Shown here one piece after another: positions 27,244 to 34,670 of a stretch of DNA of 64,000 nucleotides (position 1 is the first letter of the stretch; each line of letters begins with the position of its first letter). The notes beneath the pieces are model-generated. The model did not search any database and was not told the origin of the DNA. It saw nothing but the letters and a program-made list of their open reading frames with translations. The translations under genes were made by a program, and so were the position numbers. Origin of the DNA: Erythrobacter sp. HI0063 (GTDB taxonomy: Bacteria; Pseudomonadota; Alphaproteobacteria; Sphingomonadales; Sphingomonadaceae); assembly GCF_001635685.1 (NCBI RefSeq), contig NZ_LWFF01000274.1, positions 1 through 64,000 of the forward strand, written 5' to 3'.

Positions 27244-27572
27244 GCGATGCGGTAATGCCGTTGGGGGCCATCGCGCCATTCGCGCTGATACTTGGATTGG
27301 TGCTCGCGGTTTTCCTCGCCGTAATCATCATCGAAGGGTACGAAACACCAGTATCCGCGTCAGATTCTCTGAAACGAATATTTGGATCGACCGGAGGATG
27401 GATCGGCGGTTTTCTTGTAGCACATTTCTTTCTCAACGGGCTGAAATTCTCCGATGAAATCTGGGCTAGCGTATTTGGTGCGGCGGCAGCGATGATGATA
27501 CTCTTCGTGATCGATATGGTCGCATTACGATTTAAATCGGGACATCAAAAAAACGTTGGAGAAGGAGAATGA
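27240..27572 (+). CDS. Unknown small membrane protein between trpB and trpA
   Basis: I do not recognise this 110-residue protein. It has three or four hydrophobic segments: [35 protein letters not shown], and [22 protein letters not shown], and a basic C-terminus. Its GTG start at 27240 overlaps the trpB stop in GTGA and its stop overlaps the trpA ATG in ATGA, so it is coupled on both sides; GGGAGTGGAG sits upstream of the GTG. ATG 27255 is an alternative. By hand count the gene is about 49% GC, far below its neighbours, and uses codons such as AAA, ATA and GAT freely. That suggests late arrival between two genes whose products form one enzyme complex. Confidence 0.65.
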   Translation: MSDAVMPLGAIAPFALILGLVLAVFLAVIIIEGYETPVSASDSLKRIFGSTGGWIGGFLVAHFFLNGLKFSDEIWASVFGAAAAMMILFVIDMVALRFKSGHQKNVGEGE

Positions 27573-28348
27573 CCCGCCTCTCCTCAGCCTTCGCCAAGCC
27601 CCATCCCGCCCTCGTCTGCTTCTTGACCGCAGGCGATGGCGACACTGCGGCAAATCTCGACGCACTCGTCGCTGGCGGCGCGGACGTGATCGAGCTCGGC
27701 ATGCCCTTCACCGATCCGATGGCCGACGGCCCCGCGATCCAGAAAGCTAATATCCGCTCGCTCGGCGCAGGGACAACGACGGCGGACGTACTCGCGATCG
27801 CCACTCAGTTCCGTCAGCGCCATCCGGACGTGCCGCTGGTCCTTATGGGCTATGCCAATCCGATGGTCCGTCGCGGGCCGGAATGGTTCGCAGATGCGGC
27901 CATCAAAGCGGGCGTCGACGGAGTCATTTGCGTCGACATCCCGCCCGAAGAGGACGACGCGCTCGGCCCGGCTCTGCGCGCCAAAGGTATCGCGCCCATC
28001 CGCCTCGCCACGCCGACCACCGACGACAAGCGCCTGCCGCAGGTCGTCGCGGGGAGCGAGGGCTTCCTCTATTACGTCGCGGTGGCGGGCATCACCGGGA
28101 TGCAGCAGGCGGCGATCGAATCGATCGAGGCGAATGTCGCGCGCATCAAGCAGGCGACCGACATCCCCGTGGCCGTGGGATTCGGTGTGAGGACGCCCGA
28201 ACAAGCTGCTGACATCGCACGCGTTGCCGATGGTGTGGTCGTCGGATCGGCGCTGGTCGATCTGGTGGCGGAACACGGTGCGGATGCGCCCGAGCATCTG
28301 CGCAGCCTGACCGCCTCTTTGGCCGAGGCGGTGCATTCGGCGCGCTAG
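27569..28348 (+). CDS. trpA: Tryptophan synthase alpha chain
   Basis: TrpA cleaves indole-3-glycerol phosphate and passes indole to TrpB through the complex. The 259-residue barrel has the catalytic glutamate and aspartate regions VIELGMPFTDPMADGPAIQKA and ICVDIPPEEDD, and the phosphate-binding GFGVRTPEQA and VVGSALVD. Its ATG overlaps the stop of the small membrane gene by four bases, so its translation depends in part on ribosomes finishing that gene. Confidence 0.97.
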   Translation: MTRLSSAFAKPHPALVCFLTAGDGDTAANLDALVAGGADVIELGMPFTDPMADGPAIQKANIRSLGAGTTTADVLAIATQFRQRHPDVPLVLMGYANPMVRRGPEWFADAAIKAGVDGVICVDIPPEEDDALGPALRAKGIAPIRLATPTTDDKRLPQVVAGSEGFLYYVAVAGITGMQQAAIESIEANVARIKQATDIPVAVGFGVRTPEQAADIARVADGVVVGSALVDLVAEHGADAPEHLRSLTASLAEAVHSAR

Positions 28349-28399
28349 CATCCGCTTGGGGGCTGTCATGCGCCTGAAATACGCTTATAGGCCCGGCCC

Positions 28400-29248
28400 A
28401 TGAACTGGTTCAATCGCGTCCGAAACTCGCTGACCTTCCTGCCCAAGAAGGAGACCGACAAGGATCTCTGGGTCAAATGCCCCGGATGCCAGCAAATGGT
28501 GTTCGCGCAGGAATACGAGGACAATCTATATGTCTGCCCGCGCTGCGACCATCACGGCCGCATCGGCGCGGACGAGCGGCTGCGCCAGATACTCGATCCG
28601 GGCTACGGCGTCCTCTCGCAGCCCGACGTGCGCGAAGATCCGCTGAAGTTCCGCGACACGAAGAAATACACCGACCGCCTGAAACAGGCGCGCGCGAAGA
28701 ATCCGCACAAGGACGCCTTCACCGTCGGATCGGGCGAGATCGACGGGACGCCCGCCGTGGTCGGCGTGCAGGATTTCGGCTTCATGGGCGGATCGATGGG
28801 CATGGCGGTGGGCACGGCCTTCTGCAAAGGGGCCGAACGCGCGATCGAACGCAATTGCGCCTATGTCGTGGTGACGGCAGCGGGCGGCGCGCGCATGCAG
28901 GAAGGCATCCTCAGCCTGATGCAGATGCCCAAGGCGACGGTGATGACACGCCGCCTGAAAGAGGCAGGCCTGCCCTACATCGTGGTGCTGAGCGACCCGA
29001 CCACGGGCGGCGTCACGGCCAGCTATGCCATGCTTGGCGACATCCACATCGCGGAACCCGGCGCCCTGATCGGCTTTGCGGGCCAGCGCGTGATTCAGGA
29101 CACGATCCGCGAACAATTGCCCGAAGGCTTCCAGCGCGCGGAATATCTCCACAAGCACGGCATGGTCGACATGGTCGTCCACCGCAGCGATCTGAAGGAT
29201 ACGCTGGCGACGGTGCTGGACTACCTCTCGCCCAAGAAGGCGGCCTGA
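28400..29248 (+). CDS. accD: Acetyl-CoA carboxylase carboxyltransferase subunit beta
   Basis: AccD with AccA moves the carboxyl group from biotin on AccB to acetyl-CoA, giving malonyl-CoA. The 282-residue protein has the N-terminal zinc ribbon (two CxxC pairs: [10 protein letters not shown] and [11 protein letters not shown]) and the crotonase-fold core with the glycine-rich [17 protein letters not shown] and [17 protein letters not shown]. It follows trpA by 51 nt, the common trp-accD-folC arrangement in this class. Confidence 0.97.
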   Translation: MNWFNRVRNSLTFLPKKETDKDLWVKCPGCQQMVFAQEYEDNLYVCPRCDHHGRIGADERLRQILDPGYGVLSQPDVREDPLKFRDTKKYTDRLKQARAKNPHKDAFTVGSGEIDGTPAVVGVQDFGFMGGSMGMAVGTAFCKGAERAIERNCAYVVVTAAGGARMQEGILSLMQMPKATVMTRRLKEAGLPYIVVLSDPTTGGVTASYAMLGDIHIAEPGALIGFAGQRVIQDTIREQLPEGFQRAEYLHKHGMVDMVVHRSDLKDTLATVLDYLSPKKAA

Positions 29249-29273
29249 CGCTTATTTCTGCTCCGGGGAGGCA

Positions 29274-30563
29274 ATGATGGATTTCGCCACCTCCGCCGAT
29301 CCCGCCGTCCAGCGCCAGCTCGATCGGCTGGCTGCGCTCAGCGTGCCGCAGGGACGGTTGGGCCTCGGCACGATCCGCGCGCTGCTCGAACGGCTGGGCA
29401 ATCCGCATCTGCGCCTGCCGCCGGTCTTCCATGTCGCGGGCACGAACGGGAAAGGCTCCACCTGCGCCTTCCTGCGCGCGACGCTGGAAGCGGACGGCAA
29501 GAGAGTCCACGCCACCACGAGTCCGCACCTCGTCCGCTATAACGAACGTATCCGCGTGGCGGGCAGGCTGATCGAGGATGCACGGCTGGCGGAATTGCTG
29601 GCCGAAGTGCTGGATGCGGGCGAGGAGCTGGCTCCAAGCTTCTTCGAAGTCACCATCGCGGCCGCATTCGTCGAATTCGCGGGCGTGCCCGCCGATGCCT
29701 GCGTGATCGAAGTGGGTCTGGGCGGGCGCTTCGATGCCACCAATGTGATCGAAGACCCGGCGATATGCGGCATCGCGGCGCTGGGGATCGATCACGAACG
29801 CTTCCTGCTCGCACCTGAGGAAGGCGTGCCGAGCGAGCCGCTTGCCCGCATCGCGTTCGAGAAGGCGGGGATCGTCAAACCGGGCCGCCCGGTCGTCGCC
29901 CTGTCCTATCCCGAAGGCGCGTTTCTGGAAGTCGAGCGGGCGGCTATGGCGGCGGGTGCGCCGCTGGCCGTGAAGGGCCGCGACTGGGATGGGAGCGCCG
30001 AGCTGGCTGGCCTTCATTACCGCGATCGGCATGGCGAACTGGCCCTGCCCGCTCCCACCCTGCCCGGCCCGCACCAGATCGAGAACGCTGCGCTCGCGAT
30101 CGCCATGCTGCGGCATCAGGACGTGGTCTCTGTCTCGCGCGAGGCGATGGCCGAGGGTATCCGCGCCACCCGCTGGCCCGCGCGCCTTCAGCGCCTCGCG
30201 CCGAGTCGGCTGACGGGCAATCGCGAAGTCTGGCTCGATGGCGGCCACAATCCCAGTGCGGGCGCGATGCTGGGTGCGCATTTCGCAGGCCAGCGACTGC
30301 ACCTGATCGTCGGGATGCTGGAGGCGAAAGATCCCAAGGCGCTGACCGATCCGCTTGGCGATAATCTCGCCAGCCTCACTGTGGTGCCGGTGCCGGGGCA
30401 CGATTACCACCCTGCCGAAATCTTCGGCCCGGACGCGCAATCCGCACCCGATGTCCCCGCCGCCCTAGCCGCGCTGCCGGACAATGGCCTGCCGGTGCTG
30501 ATTGCGGGCTCGCTCTATCTGGCGGGCACGGTCCTCCAGCTCGCTGGCGAACTGCCCGACTAG
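29274..30563 (+). CDS. folC: Folylpolyglutamate synthase/dihydrofolate synthase
   Basis: FolC adds glutamate to dihydropteroate and to reduced folates. The 429-residue Mur-ligase-family protein has the P-loop FHVAGTNGKGSTCAFLR (about 54-70), the folate/DHP-binding TTSPHLVRYNERIRV, the metal glutamate and carbamylated-lysine regions VIEVGLGGRFDATN and IAFEKAGIVKPGRPV, and the LDGGHNPSAG motif in the C-terminal domain. It starts 25 nt after accD with two adjacent ATGs; either could be used. Confidence 0.95.
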   Translation: MMDFATSADPAVQRQLDRLAALSVPQGRLGLGTIRALLERLGNPHLRLPPVFHVAGTNGKGSTCAFLRATLEADGKRVHATTSPHLVRYNERIRVAGRLIEDARLAELLAEVLDAGEELAPSFFEVTIAAAFVEFAGVPADACVIEVGLGGRFDATNVIEDPAICGIAALGIDHERFLLAPEEGVPSEPLARIAFEKAGIVKPGRPVVALSYPEGAFLEVERAAMAAGAPLAVKGRDWDGSAELAGLHYRDRHGELALPAPTLPGPHQIENAALAIAMLRHQDVVSVSREAMAEGIRATRWPARLQRLAPSRLTGNREVWLDGGHNPSAGAMLGAHFAGQRLHLIVGMLEAKDPKALTDPLGDNLASLTVVPVPGHDYHPAEIFGPDAQSAPDVPAALAALPDNGLPVLIAGSLYLAGTVLQLAGELPD

Positions 30564-30579
30564 CTAGTCAGGCCGTCGT

Positions 30580-32376
30580 TCAAGCGGTTTGGGGAGTTTC
30601 CGCCGGCTCCGCTGCCAGTTCGCTGGTGTCCGGTGCCACCACACCCGCATCCTTGCCCAAACGGACCACGCGCACCCATTCCGCGATACACAACACCACG
30701 GCGATCACGCCGATCAGCGCGGTCAGGATGAAGACGTAGGTGTAGCCGCGCACTTCGATCATCTCGCCCAGCGCGCCGCGCCCCAGCGTGCCGATCAGCA
30801 GCGTCAGCGAAGCGAGCAGCGCGAACTGCACGGCGGCGTATTTCTTGGCCACGATACTCGACAGCCAGGCGATGTAGGCCGCGCCCGCGATCCCGATGGC
30901 GAAGTTTTCCCAAAAGATCGTGAAGGAAAGCCGCGCTAACCCTTCGGACGGCGGGGCGGAGGTGAAGAACAGGAAGGACAAGCCGTTCGCCACCGAATTA
31001 ACGAGCCAGGTAAAGCCGATCGCGTCGCTCGCCGCCTGCATCAGCGCCCCGCCTTCGGCCAGATCGGCGTAGAGCAGGTTGGTCGCCGCGGCGACGATCG
31101 CGCCCAGCGTGAGCATGAACATCCGGCCCAGCAGAGTGATCAGCCACCCGCCCAGCGCCAGCCCGATCAGAATGGCAAAGATGCCGAGGATTTTGGAAGC
31201 GAAGGCCACATCCTCGCCCGTATAGCCCAGCTCGCCCAGATAGAACGGGTAGGCGAACACGCCCCAGACCGAATCGGTGATCCGGTAAGTCAGCACCAGC
31301 GCCAGCACCAGCACCAGCGACCAGCCCATCCGGCTGACGAATTCGACCAGCGGCAGGACCAGCGCGCGATAGAGATGATCGGTGAACGTGACTGTCGGCG
31401 GCTCGATCGCGGCGCCCGCTTCGTGCGCCGCGATCACGTTCTTTCCGTCGCGCTTCTGCTTGACGACCCAAGCGGCGATGAAAGCGGGCAGCACGATGGT
31501 CGCCAGCACGATCAACGGCCCGTAAGTGGTCGTGAACAGCGTGACGTCGGGCCGCAGCTCTGGCGTCGAGGTCATGCTGCGGACCATGAAGACGACCACG
31601 GTCACGATCGCCCAGCCCCACAGGATACCGACCGCCAGCAAAGCACGGTTGCGGATTTTCGGCGTGACTTCGCCCACTTCGTAGAGTTCCGCCACTTCGG
31701 CGTCGCTGGCGGCAGCGGTCGCCACCTTATCGTCCGAAACGCGGGCATCGGGCGCGAACAGCCCGGCTATCCCGATCGCCAGCATGACGAAGCCGAACAT
31801 GACATAGACCCACGGCCAGCCGTTCTTTTCCGCCAGAATGAGGCCGATCGCACCGCCGACGAGGCTGGCGAGCCGGAAACCCATCTGCGTGATGGTGGAC
31901 AGGATATCGAGCGTCGCGACCTCGTCCGCCACGTCGATACGCCAGGCGTTGATGCCGATATCCTGCGTCGCGCTGGCGAAGGCGCCGATCGCGGCGAGCA
32001 GGCTGAACCAGCCGAGCGAGGTCGCGGGATTGAGCGTGCTCATCACCACCAGCGCGATCCCGACGATCAACTGCATCGGCGCAATCCATTGCTTGCGCTT
32101 GCCAAGCCTGCGCACCCCCGGAATATCGACCCGGTCGAGCAGTGGCGACCACAGGAACTGAAAGGCATAGGCAAGCCCGACAAGGCTGAAGACGCCCATC
32201 GTTTCGAGATCGACATCGGCCTCGGACAGCCAGGCATAGAGCGTGCCGAGGAACAGCGCGGGCGGCAGGCCCTGCGCAAAGCCGAACAGCAGCATGAAGA
32301 CGGTCTTGCGATTGCTCAGCGCCAGGCCGAGCACCTTCCAGGCGCTTCGCTTCGTCTGTCCTGCCACTGGCGCCAT
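30580..32376 (-). CDS. ampG: AmpG-like major facilitator permease
   Basis: AmpG brings anhydro-muropeptides from the periplasm back into the cytoplasm for cell-wall recycling and is tied to beta-lactamase induction. The 598-residue product has about 12-14 helices and the family opening NRKTVFMLLFGFAQGLPPALFLGTLYAWL, then FLWSPLLDRVDIPGVRRLGKRKQW and SATQDIGINAWRIDV. It is about 100 residues longer than E. coli AmpG because of a cytoplasmic loop and extra helices at about residues 215-345. No beta-lactamase or AmpR is in the window. It ends 16 nt from the convergent folC. Confidence 0.85.
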   Translation of the reverse strand: MAPVAGQTKRSAWKVLGLALSNRKTVFMLLFGFAQGLPPALFLGTLYAWLSEADVDLETMGVFSLVGLAYAFQFLWSPLLDRVDIPGVRRLGKRKQWIAPMQLIVGIALVVMSTLNPATSLGWFSLLAAIGAFASATQDIGINAWRIDVADEVATLDILSTITQMGFRLASLVGGAIGLILAEKNGWPWVYVMFGFVMLAIGIAGLFAPDARVSDDKVATAAASDAEVAELYEVGEVTPKIRNRALLAVGILWGWAIVTVVVFMVRSMTSTPELRPDVTLFTTTYGPLIVLATIVLPAFIAAWVVKQKRDGKNVIAAHEAGAAIEPPTVTFTDHLYRALVLPLVEFVSRMGWSLVLVLALVLTYRITDSVWGVFAYPFYLGELGYTGEDVAFASKILGIFAILIGLALGGWLITLLGRMFMLTLGAIVAAATNLLYADLAEGGALMQAASDAIGFTWLVNSVANGLSFLFFTSAPPSEGLARLSFTIFWENFAIGIAGAAYIAWLSSIVAKKYAAVQFALLASLTLLIGTLGRGALGEMIEVRGYTYVFILTALIGVIAVVLCIAEWVRVVRLGKDAGVVAPDTSELAAEPAETPQTA

Positions 32377-32590
32377 TCCGGGTACGTCCTTCCAATTTCG
32401 TAAGAATTTCGAGCGACCCTAGCAGCGTCGCAAGCGAAGGGAACCTGAACGATGGCGCTTACCGACTTTATCGCGAGTGGACGCTGCATCGAAACCGGTC
32501 TCGCACCTGAAGGCGGGTTTACAGATGGCGATCAGGCGAGCGTGCGCGACGAGATGGACAGCGCGGGCGCGCGGACCTAAAGCCGCGGCC

Positions 32591-33346
32591 ATGCCTGCCC
32601 TGCCCGAAACCGGAGACCGGATCGCAAAATTGCTCGCCCGCGCGGGTGTCGCCAGCCGGCGCGAGGTCGAACGGATGATCGCCGATGGACGCGTGGCGCT
32701 GGATGGCAAGGTGCTCGACACACCGGCGATCAAGCTGGAAAGCCTCAAGGGTGTGACGGTGGACGGCAAGCCCGTTGCCGCGCCCGAAGCGCCGCGCCTG
32801 TTCGCTTTTCACAAGCCTTCCGGCCTCATCACCGCCGAGCGCGATCCTGCGGGGCGGCCTACGATCTATGCTGCGCTGCGCAACGCGTTGCCGAAGAACA
32901 CGCCGCGTCTGATGCCCGTAGGGCGACTGGATTTTTCCACCGAAGGCCTGCTGCTGCTGACCAATGACGGCGAATTGAAGCGCGCGATGGAATTGCCCGC
33001 ATCCGGCGTCCCGCGCACCTATCGCGCGCGCGCTTTCGGAGAGGTATCGCAGGCGCAGCTCGACGATCTGATGGAAGGCATCACGATCGACGGGGTGCGC
33101 TATGGCAGTATCGAGGCCGATCTCGAACGCGGCAGCGGGCGCAATCGCTGGATCGAGATGACGCTGACCGAAGGCAAGAACCGCGAGGTACGCCGCGTGC
33201 TCGAACATCTCGGCCTGAAGGTGAACCGCCTGCTGCGCACCGCCTACGGCCCCTTCGAACTCGCCGACCTGCCGCGCGGCCAGGCGGTGGAAATCCGCCA
33301 GTCGGATGTCGAACGCTTCCGCAAATCGCTGAAGCGGGGGCGCTGA
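32591..33346 (+). CDS. rluB: 23S rRNA pseudouridine synthase, RluB/RsuA family
   Basis: The 251-residue enzyme converts a uridine in ribosomal RNA to pseudouridine. It has an N-terminal S4 RNA-binding domain (RIAKLLARAGVASRREVERMIADGRV) and the catalytic core with FHKPSGLITAERD, the active-site aspartate in MPVGRLDFSTEGLLLLTNDGE, and EGKNREVRRVLEHLGL. RluB, RluE, RluF and RsuA share these features; RluB (U2605 of 23S rRNA) is the common form in alphaproteobacteria, and that is the reason for the symbol. The frame is open upstream; ATG 32591 places the S4 domain about ten residues from the start. It overlaps rsmD by one base. Confidence 0.9.
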   Translation: MPALPETGDRIAKLLARAGVASRREVERMIADGRVALDGKVLDTPAIKLESLKGVTVDGKPVAAPEAPRLFAFHKPSGLITAERDPAGRPTIYAALRNALPKNTPRLMPVGRLDFSTEGLLLLTNDGELKRAMELPASGVPRTYRARAFGEVSQAQLDDLMEGITIDGVRYGSIEADLERGSGRNRWIEMTLTEGKNREVRRVLEHLGLKVNRLLRTAYGPFELADLPRGQAVEIRQSDVERFRKSLKRGR

Positions 33347-33891
33347 TGCGTATCGTCGCGGGGGAATGGCGCGGGCGGAAGTTGAGCGCGCCCAAGGGTG
33401 AGGCGACCAGGCCGACCGCCGATCGAACGCGCGAAACGCTGTTCAGCATGCTCGCCAGCCGGTTGGGATCGTTCGAGGATCTGGCGGTCGCGGATCTGTT
33501 CGCCGGATCGGGCGCGCTGGGCCTCGAAGCGCTGTCGCGCGGCGCGGGCCATTGCCTGTTCGTGGAGAATGACGGCGCAGCACTCGATACGATCCGCGCC
33601 AATATCGCGGCCCTGAAAGCGCGCGATCGGGCGACGGTGCAAGCGGGATCGGTGATGAGCCTCGGCCCGGCCAAGCAGCCGCACGATCTGATCCTGCTCG
33701 ATCCACCCTATGGGACCGGAGCGGGCCAGGTGGCGCTCGACCGGATGATCAGGCTGGGCTGGATCGGCGAAGCGACTTGGATCGCGCTGGAAACGGCAAA
33801 GGACGAGGATGTCGCGGTCAAGCTGCTCGCCGTGGATGCCGAACGAAAGGTCGGCAAGGCGAAGCTCACTCTCCTGCGCCTCGCGTCCTAG
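33346..33891 (+). CDS. rsmD: 16S rRNA guanine-966 N2-methyltransferase
   Basis: RsmD methylates G966 of 16S rRNA near the P-site. The 181-residue Rossmann-fold protein starts MRIVAGEWRGRKLSAPKGEATRPTADRTRETLFSML, the highly conserved opening, and has the SAM loop VADLFAGSGALGLEALSRGA and the catalytic DLILLDPPYGTG. The TGATG junction with the pseudouridine synthase gene indicates coupled translation, and the two enzymes both modify rRNA. Confidence 0.95.
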   Translation: MRIVAGEWRGRKLSAPKGEATRPTADRTRETLFSMLASRLGSFEDLAVADLFAGSGALGLEALSRGAGHCLFVENDGAALDTIRANIAALKARDRATVQAGSVMSLGPAKQPHDLILLDPPYGTGAGQVALDRMIRLGWIGEATWIALETAKDEDVAVKLLAVDAERKVGKAKLTLLRLAS

Positions 33892-33908
33892 ATCGGAATT
33901 TCCCGCAC

Positions 33909-33942
33909 GAAAAAGGGCGGAGCCGCCATGGCAGCTCCGCCC
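33909..33942 (-). terminator. Terminator of the secreted tryptophan-rich protein gene
   Basis: A 9-bp stem GGGCGGAGC (33915-33923) with GCTCCGCCC (33934-33942), followed on the minus strand by TTTTT. It begins 51 nt past the stop of the minus-strand gene at 33994 and may also act on convergent rsmD. Confidence 0.82.
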
Positions 33943-33993
33943 CCTTCCAAGCCCCGCGATCGCGCGATGCGCGGCTCGCGGGTGGCAGCTAGT

Positions 33994-34524
33994 TTATCGC
34001 GCGCCGCGATTGATGCAATTGTCCTGCTGCATCGGTTCGCAGATCGGAAGCTGTGCGGTCGGCGGCGGGGGGCCCTGATCGCCCGGCGTGGGCTGAACGC
34101 GGGCATTGCTGACGAAGCGGATGTTGCCCGTGGTGACGGTACGCGCACTCGCGGTGTTCGACATGTTCGCCGAACCGGTTGCCGACGCATTGTTCATGTT
34201 ACCGGCCATCTGCGATGCGATGGCGGTCCAGGCCTGCGTGCGCTGGGCCGGAGTCATGCCGACGATGCGGACGCGCTGTTCGTTGTTGAGCATCCACCAA
34301 CCCTGCTTCTGCTGGTCGGTGAGCGTCCAGTAATAGGTCTTCGCATTGGCGGGCCATGCGTCATAGGTCGCGCGGCGATCGGCGGGCCAGCCGTCATACA
34401 TCGCCTTCTGGGCGGCGGTCATCTGCATGGATGCGGTCGCGGTGGTGTTGGCCGACTGCGCGGTGACAGGAGCGGCGGCGATGGCGAGGCCAAGAGCGGC
34501 GCCTGCGGCAAGAAGAGTCTTCAT
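33994..34524 (-). CDS. Secreted tryptophan-rich protein of unknown function
   Basis: A 176-residue exported protein that I do not recognise. It has a signal peptide (MKTLLAAGAALGLAIAAAPVTAQ), then a helical section with repeated aromatic units, MYDGWPADRRATYDAWPANAKTYY followed by WTLTDQQKQGWWMLNNEQR. The middle is rich in Asn, Ala, Thr and Ser, and the C-terminus has a Pro run and two Cys (LPICEPMQQDNC) that could form a disulphide. It is transcribed alone, with a strong terminator, and diverges from the helicase gene. Similar proteins are, from memory, found as hypotheticals in sphingomonads. Periplasmic or surface location is inferred from the signal. Confidence 0.7.
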   Translation of the reverse strand: MKTLLAAGAALGLAIAAAPVTAQSANTTATASMQMTAAQKAMYDGWPADRRATYDAWPANAKTYYWTLTDQQKQGWWMLNNEQRVRIVGMTPAQRTQAWTAIASQMAGNMNNASATGSANMSNTASARTVTTGNIRFVSNARVQPTPGDQGPPPPTAQLPICEPMQQDNCINRGAR

Positions 34525-34645
34525 AAGTCGTATCCTTTCGTGGATCGTGTCTATGGCCCTCTTAACGGGCAAACCCCGCTGGAGGTTCCGACGCGTGCCC
34601 GACGCTGCGGCTCGGCTCGTCGCAGCGCTTGCACGGCGGCCCGCC

Positions 34646-34660
34646 GTTCCCTACTTGTTC
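34646..34660 (+). promoter_or_regulatory. LexA (SOS) box of the uvrD/pcrA-like gene
   Basis: GTTC-CCTACTT-GTTC fits the alphaproteobacterial LexA consensus GTTC-N7-GTTC exactly. It ends 10 nt before the helicase ATG, so LexA bound here would block elongation or a promoter just upstream. The sequence differs by only two bases from the box in front of recA in this window. Confidence 0.78.
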
Positions 34661-34670
34661 GCCTGACCTC

